In this document: one piece after another, positions 59,761 through 64,000 of the stretch
How the letters are laid out: every line of letters begins with the position of its first letter
Numbering within the stretch: the first letter of the stretch is position 1
DNA from: Holothuria scabra
Taxonomy: Eukaryota > Echinodermata > Holothuroidea > Aspidochirotida > Holothuriidae
Direction: 5' to 3'
Assembly: GCA_037179385.1 (NCBI GenBank)
Contig: CM074179.1
Span: 67,661,806 to 67,725,805 of the forward strand
DNA length: 64,000 nt
The notes under the pieces: model-generated
The model's input: only the letters and a program-made list of their open reading frames with translations
Told to the model about the DNA's origin: nothing
The model's database searches: none
Made by a program: the position numbers and the translations under genes

Positions 59761-64000
<4,240 letters not shown>

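Overview
This window is AT-rich metazoan DNA. It has short exons with GT-AG borders, many (TA)n microsatellites, tRNA-derived repeats, Penelope-like elements (PLEs) with GIY-YIG endonucleases, decayed cut-and-paste transposons, and one large NACHT exon of the NLR type that is expanded in marine deuterostomes. I infer a marine invertebrate, most likely an echinoderm (the NLR resembles sea cucumber proteins as I remember them). The species is not proven. There are no operons or bacterial genes.

Layout. 1-4.8 kb: no recognisable gene. 4.83-10.6 kb (+): an NLR-like gene with a 1.5-kb NACHT exon and several short downstream exons, interrupted by a hAT-type MITE and a decayed PLE piece. 12.3-21.3 kb: a retroelement cluster embedded in (TA)n arrays. 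It holds one nearly full-length but broken PLE with two direct pseudo-LTRs and a third inverted copy, a second PLE family (YRDD reverse transcriptase), a third GIY-YIG fragment, two tRNA-derived repeat types and a TIR-bearing MITE. 21.4-27.7 kb: three tiny acidic phase-0 exon candidates, and a 0.9-kb hairpin-rich satellite with higher-order structure. 28-38 kb: mostly unique-looking DNA with an inverted-repeat element and a LINE tail. 40.5-45.5 kb: tandem duplications, a 317-bp tandem array carrying three tRNA-like cloverleaves, MITE pairs, a PLE pseudo-LTR and a hexanucleotide microsatellite. 46-53.7 kb (+): a decayed multi-exon THAP/Kolobok-like transposase gene. 56.6-59.8 kb: a broken PIF/Harbinger transposase (-) abutting a truncated YRDD PLE (+). 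60-64 kb: nothing recognised.

Most notable: PLE termini in the window carry hammerhead-ribozyme-like folds that share one plan (short stem I, core, stem II, GAAA, and a tiny self-complementary stem III: ACGT, ATATAT, AGCT or ACCGGT). In one family all three copies carry U and A where the core's C3 and G8 should be. The only host gene I can support is the NLR-like gene, an intracellular innate immune sensor of the STAND ATPase class. Almost everything else is mobile DNA in various states of decay.
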